This document shows, one piece after another, positions 61,248-64,000 of a DNA stretch of 64,000 nt. A program made the position numbers and the translations under genes. The stretch lies in contig NZ_QEOO01000042.1 in the NCBI RefSeq assembly GCF_003121585.1, positions 1-64,000 on the forward strand, in the 5' to 3' direction. How positions within the stretch are numbered: the first letter of the stretch is position 1; each line of letters starts with the position of its first letter. This DNA comes from Nocardioides speluncae (GTDB lineage: Bacteria > Actinomycetota > Actinomycetes > Propionibacteriales > Nocardioidaceae). Below the pieces are notes generated by a model. It was not told the DNA's origin, made no database searches, and saw nothing but the letters and a program-made list of their open reading frames with translations.

Positions 61248-62635
61248 CCGGCCACGGCTTTCAGCACGCTGCCGATCGGGTCGGCCGGGTCTACGGCGGT
61301 CAATACGTCGGGGGCGGGGGCGTCGAACTCCGACGCGGCGTACCACCCGGAGCCGTGGACCACGACCTCGGAGGCCTCGGGCAGCAGTCCGCGGTCGAGC
61401 GCGTTGAAGGTGCCGGTCAGCGCCATCAGCAGCGACCACTCACGCAGCTCGGCAGGGTCGGCCGGCAGCCCGCGGCCGGTCGCGGCCACCAGGTCACTGA
61501 CGACGTCGTACCGCTCGAGGCACTCGCGCCGCGAGACCACGACACCCGATCCGCCGTGCTGTCCGATGATCGCGTCCATCGCCGGCGAGGTCGTGGGCCG
61601 GTGGGTGTAGAAGGTCGGCTCGATCGCCTCGTCGAGCGCGTCCGCGACCGCCGGGAAGTTCGGCGAGGTGTCCTGGTGCCAGAGCCCGTCCCGTTCGGCG
61701 TACGGCGGGAGGCCGGTGCGGTCATGCGAGCCGTGCAGCAGGTGCAGGACCATGTCGGGCGTCGCGAGGTGCTGCACCAGGAGGCTGGCGGCCCGGTCAC
61801 CGGCATCGGCACGGCCGGTGGTCTCGAGCAGCCGGCGCCCCTCGTGGTAGCCGAGCAGGCCGAAGGCGCTGGAGACGGCGTGCGCATGCACCCGGCCCGC
61901 GTGGGACGGGCTCACGTCGTTCTCGAAGAACGCCCGAGCGGTGTCGGCGATCAGGTAGTTGCGCAGGTCGAGGGAGAACCACGGGAACATCCCGGTGCGG
62001 TCGCGTACGTCGTGGGCGTGCTGCTCAGCGAACTCGCGAGCGATCGCTTTCACGTCCTCGTCGGCCTTGCCGGTGTTCACCAGCAGCGGGTTGAGGCGCC
62101 GCAGCTCAGGGTCGTCGGTCAGCCGGCTCGCCCGCAGCTTGCCGACGCAGGAGTGCGGCGCGATCACCGCGACCCGCAGCGTCTCCGGCGTGGCCAGGCC
62201 GGCGTCGTACGCACGCAGTACGGCGTCGCGGAGCGCGGTGCCCTTGTTGGCCGAGGTCGGCGAGACGATGTAGACGCCGTGCCCGGTACGGCGGCTGAAC
62301 TCGATCGCCCGGGCCACGATCACCAGGGAGGCGAAGGTCTTGGTGGTGTGCGTGGCCGGGTTGGTGGCGAGGTCGAGCAGCCGCAACTCGCGGCCGGCGT
62401 ACTGTCCGAGGTCGAGCCAGCGCGCCCGAGCGGGTGCGAGGTACTCGCGCAGCCGGTCGTCGAGCACTGGCAGCGCGAACCCGGGCGAGAAGCCGTCAGC
62501 CTCCAGCCGCGGCTCCTGGTCCTCGGCCACGAGGTCGACCACCTCGGGCAGCAGCGGCCAGTTGTCGACCAGCACGTTCGCCTCGGTCACGGACTGCGCG
62601 GTCTGCTGTTCGGTCATGTCGGTCATGTCGGTCAT
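61244..62635 (-). CDS. DUF6002-like protein with PLP fold-II features
   Basis: A 463-residue protein that resembles the DUF6002 family found in actinobacterial peptide clusters. TKTFASLVIVARAIEFSRRT (Lys99), then VYIVSPTSANKGTAL (125-132), mimic the Lys and SSGNxG phosphate loop of threonine-synthase-type PLP enzymes. HGSHDRTGLPPYAERDGLWH and HGGSGVVVSRRECLERYD are further conserved-looking blocks. Catalysis is inferred, not shown. The start has three tandem MTD codon pairs (ATG 62635, 62626, 62617); 62635 is used because AAGGGG precedes it. It is coupled on both sides by ATGA overlaps. Confidence 0.65.
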
Positions 62636-63681
62636 GAACTGCCCCTTCCGGGCTGCTGGCGGAGGTGATCCCTGGTTCGGGCGAGCTCGGCGACGGCTCG
62701 GTCGAGGTCGGCGACGGAGAACCCGTCGGCGAGATATGCCGCGACGCTCTTGAGGGAGGGGCGCACGTGGTCGCTGATGACGACCGACCCGTCGGCGACG
62801 ACAACGCCGTCCGCGCGGCTCCACGCCTCATTGGCGGCCACACAGCGCTCGAGGGTCCAACCCGGCGGCGGGACCGGCTCCACAGCACCGTCGCGGATCC
62901 GGACCGGGTAGCCGCCGGGGAGCCCCAGCGGACCCGGCGCGGCGGTGTCGAGCGGCGTACCGTCCGCGAGGGCAGCCACCACCTGGGCGCTGACCCGTCC
63001 GGTGATCGCGTTGCGCAGCCTGCGGGGTACGGCGCGCAGCGGCGCGAGTGCCGCGGCCGCGTCGACCGGCTGCCCGTCGGCGGTCCAGATGAGCGCCTCG
63101 TCGGGGCCGGCAGGGCCGATGTGCAGATGGTGCGCCAGTACCCGCAGCGACTCCGGAGGCACGCCCAGCTCGGTGGCGGCGGCCAGGGCGAGTACGCCGG
63201 CATTGCCGACCCCGGTGAGGACCGGGACACCGAGGGCCGCGAGCAGCGGGTTGACCAGGTCGGGCAGGCAGCCGTTGACGAAGCCCGCCCCCGAACGCGC
63301 GGCGGCCCTGCCGACCTCGACCGCCAGCGTCGCCTGGAGCGGAAGCGTGAGCGCGACTCCGCAGTCGGCCATCGCGTCGGTCCACGCCGAGGGCAGGTCC
63401 TGCCCCTCCCAGGGCGACTGGCGCGATGCCAGCAGCACCACGACGTCCGGCGCGATCGACTCGACCACGGCCGCCAGGTCGGAGCCGGCCGCACCCGTGA
63501 ACCCGCGCGGCGACCCGGCCGCCCGGGCCCGCACCGACGCGACCGTGGCCACCCCGGCCGCCGCATCGGCGTCCCGGCCGACCACGGTCACCGAGCTCTC
63601 CCCCGGTAGGTCGGCGAGGGCGCAGGCGGTCTCCAGCGCCAGGGACCCGGTACCGACCAGTGCTACAGACGGCGTCGTCAC
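62632..63681 (-). CDS. Rossmann-fold NAD(P)-dependent enzyme in biosynthetic cluster
   Basis: A 349-residue protein with an N-terminal dinucleotide-binding motif (VALVGTGSLALETACALADL, then VTVVGRDADAAAGV), as in lactate/malate or opine-type dehydrogenases. A helical C-terminal domain has GFVNGCLPDLVNPLLAALGV and VGNAGVLALAAATELG. The substrate is unknown; a product-tailoring reduction or oxidation is likely. GTG 63681 overlaps the preceding stop as GTGA; the longer frame to 63699 has no better site. Confidence 0.7.
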   Translation of the reverse strand: MTTPSVALVGTGSLALETACALADLPGESSVTVVGRDADAAAGVATVASVRARAAGSPRGFTGAAGSDLAAVVESIAPDVVVLLASRQSPWEGQDLPSAWTDAMADCGVALTLPLQATLAVEVGRAAARSGAGFVNGCLPDLVNPLLAALGVPVLTGVGNAGVLALAAATELGVPPESLRVLAHHLHIGPAGPDEALIWTADGQPVDAAAALAPLRAVPRRLRNAITGRVSAQVVAALADGTPLDTAAPGPLGLPGGYPVRIRDGAVEPVPPPGWTLERCVAANEAWSRADGVVVADGSVVISDHVRPSLKSVAAYLADGFSVADLDRAVAELARTRDHLRQQPGRGSS

Positions 63682-64000
63682 ACGCTCTCGCTCTCCCACC
63701 GGCGGCTGGCCTTGCCACTCGTGGTCAGGGGTAGCTCATTGACGACCTCGAGCCGGTCGGGCACCAGGTACGCCGGCACCCGTTCACGCTGCCGGGCCAG
63801 GATCTCCGCAGCGGCGTCCGGCCCGGCCTCGGGCCGCAGCACGGCACGGGCAACCAGGCTGCGCTGGTGGGCCTCACCGACCACGCCGACCGAGCAGCGG
63901 GCAATGAGCGGATCGGCGAGCAGTGCGGCCTCGACCTCGGCCGGCTCGATGCGGTACCCGCGCAGCTTGATCTGGCCGTCACGGCGGCCGTGGAACTCCA
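63678..64000 (-). CDS. Adenylation-domain protein, C-terminal part (runs off the edge)
   Basis: Only the last 107 residues are in the window: EFHGRRDGQIKLRGYRIEPA is the A8 core motif of NRPS-type adenylating enzymes, and LPLTTSGKASRRWESESV is the A10 motif with its catalytic Lys. No carrier domain follows, so this is a stand-alone adenylation enzyme or a protein with its other domains before the A domain. It is translationally coupled to the dehydrogenase gene. Confidence 0.85.
   Translation of the reverse strand, partial: EFHGRRDGQIKLRGYRIEPAEVEAALLADPLIARCSVGVVGEAHQRSLVARAVLRPEAGPDAAAEILARQRERVPAYLVPDRLEVVNELPLTTSGKASRRWESESV

Overview
The window is a high-GC (about 70 %) actinobacterial chromosome segment. 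Coding density is high, GTG/TTG starts and 4-nt ATGA/GTGA gene overlaps are common, and several genes look leaderless (-10 box directly before the start codon). Gene content (Scr1/DUF5753 remnant, DUF998 and DUF1905 proteins, mycothiol-style GNAT, CopC-CopD fusion) and the rRNA leader fit Nocardioidaceae (Nocardioides or Kribbella type); this is inferred, not proven. I see no prophage, insertion sequence with a transposase, or CRISPR array.

Layout: 1-375 carries tandem promoters and leader of an rRNA operon lying off the left edge on the minus strand. 416-2779 is a minus-strand trio: a very short P450-like protein, an ArsR regulator and an FMN-dependent 2-hydroxyacid oxidase. Next come tyrS, a membrane acyltransferase, a Zur-box-controlled COG0523 protein without a P-loop, and a membrane Ser/Thr kinase. 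8638-14047 is a five-gene lipid-modification operon (FAD oxidoreductase, DUF1365, two cyclopropane-synthase-type methyltransferases, DUF1295). 14072-24784 holds a lipoprotein, an MMPL transporter divergent from a two-component system, small stress or detoxification genes, and a large LuxR-type ATPase regulator whose stop codon overlaps a tRNA-CAU. 24959-34400 holds secreted proteins, acetyltransferases, a TetR-MMPL pair with three operators, and a frameshifted YxiG-like gene. 34459-39261 is a ycnJ-paaK-paaI-pucR run. 39649-45144 encodes one 1831-residue secreted ThuA/galactose-oxidase-like/LamG protein. 45145-46370 is gene-poor with remnants.

46351-56972 is a uronate catabolism locus. KduI and KduD turn the unsaturated-uronate breakdown product DKI into 2-keto-3-deoxygluconate; KdgK and Eda then cleave it to pyruvate and glyceraldehyde-3-phosphate. 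The same minus-strand run includes a ribose-type ABC importer and an aldehyde dehydrogenase, and it is faced by a divergent IclR regulator with a palindromic site.

58200-64000 is the end of a biosynthetic cluster that continues past the right edge: an adenylation domain, a Rossmann-fold protein, a DUF6002-like protein, and an A-PCP-KS protein that ends in a ketosynthase.

The most unusual signals are two 161-bp self-complementary elements. They share a core; their arms differ but stay paired, with several arm mismatches being G-U wobbles on the same strand. One has lengthened the C-terminus of the FAD oxidoreductase by 54 codons; the other carries the kduI ribosome-binding site in its outer stem. 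A seven-unit 31-bp repeat array that flips orientation midway, and a shared TTGGTGAT palindrome type in two convergent gaps, are further non-coding structures.
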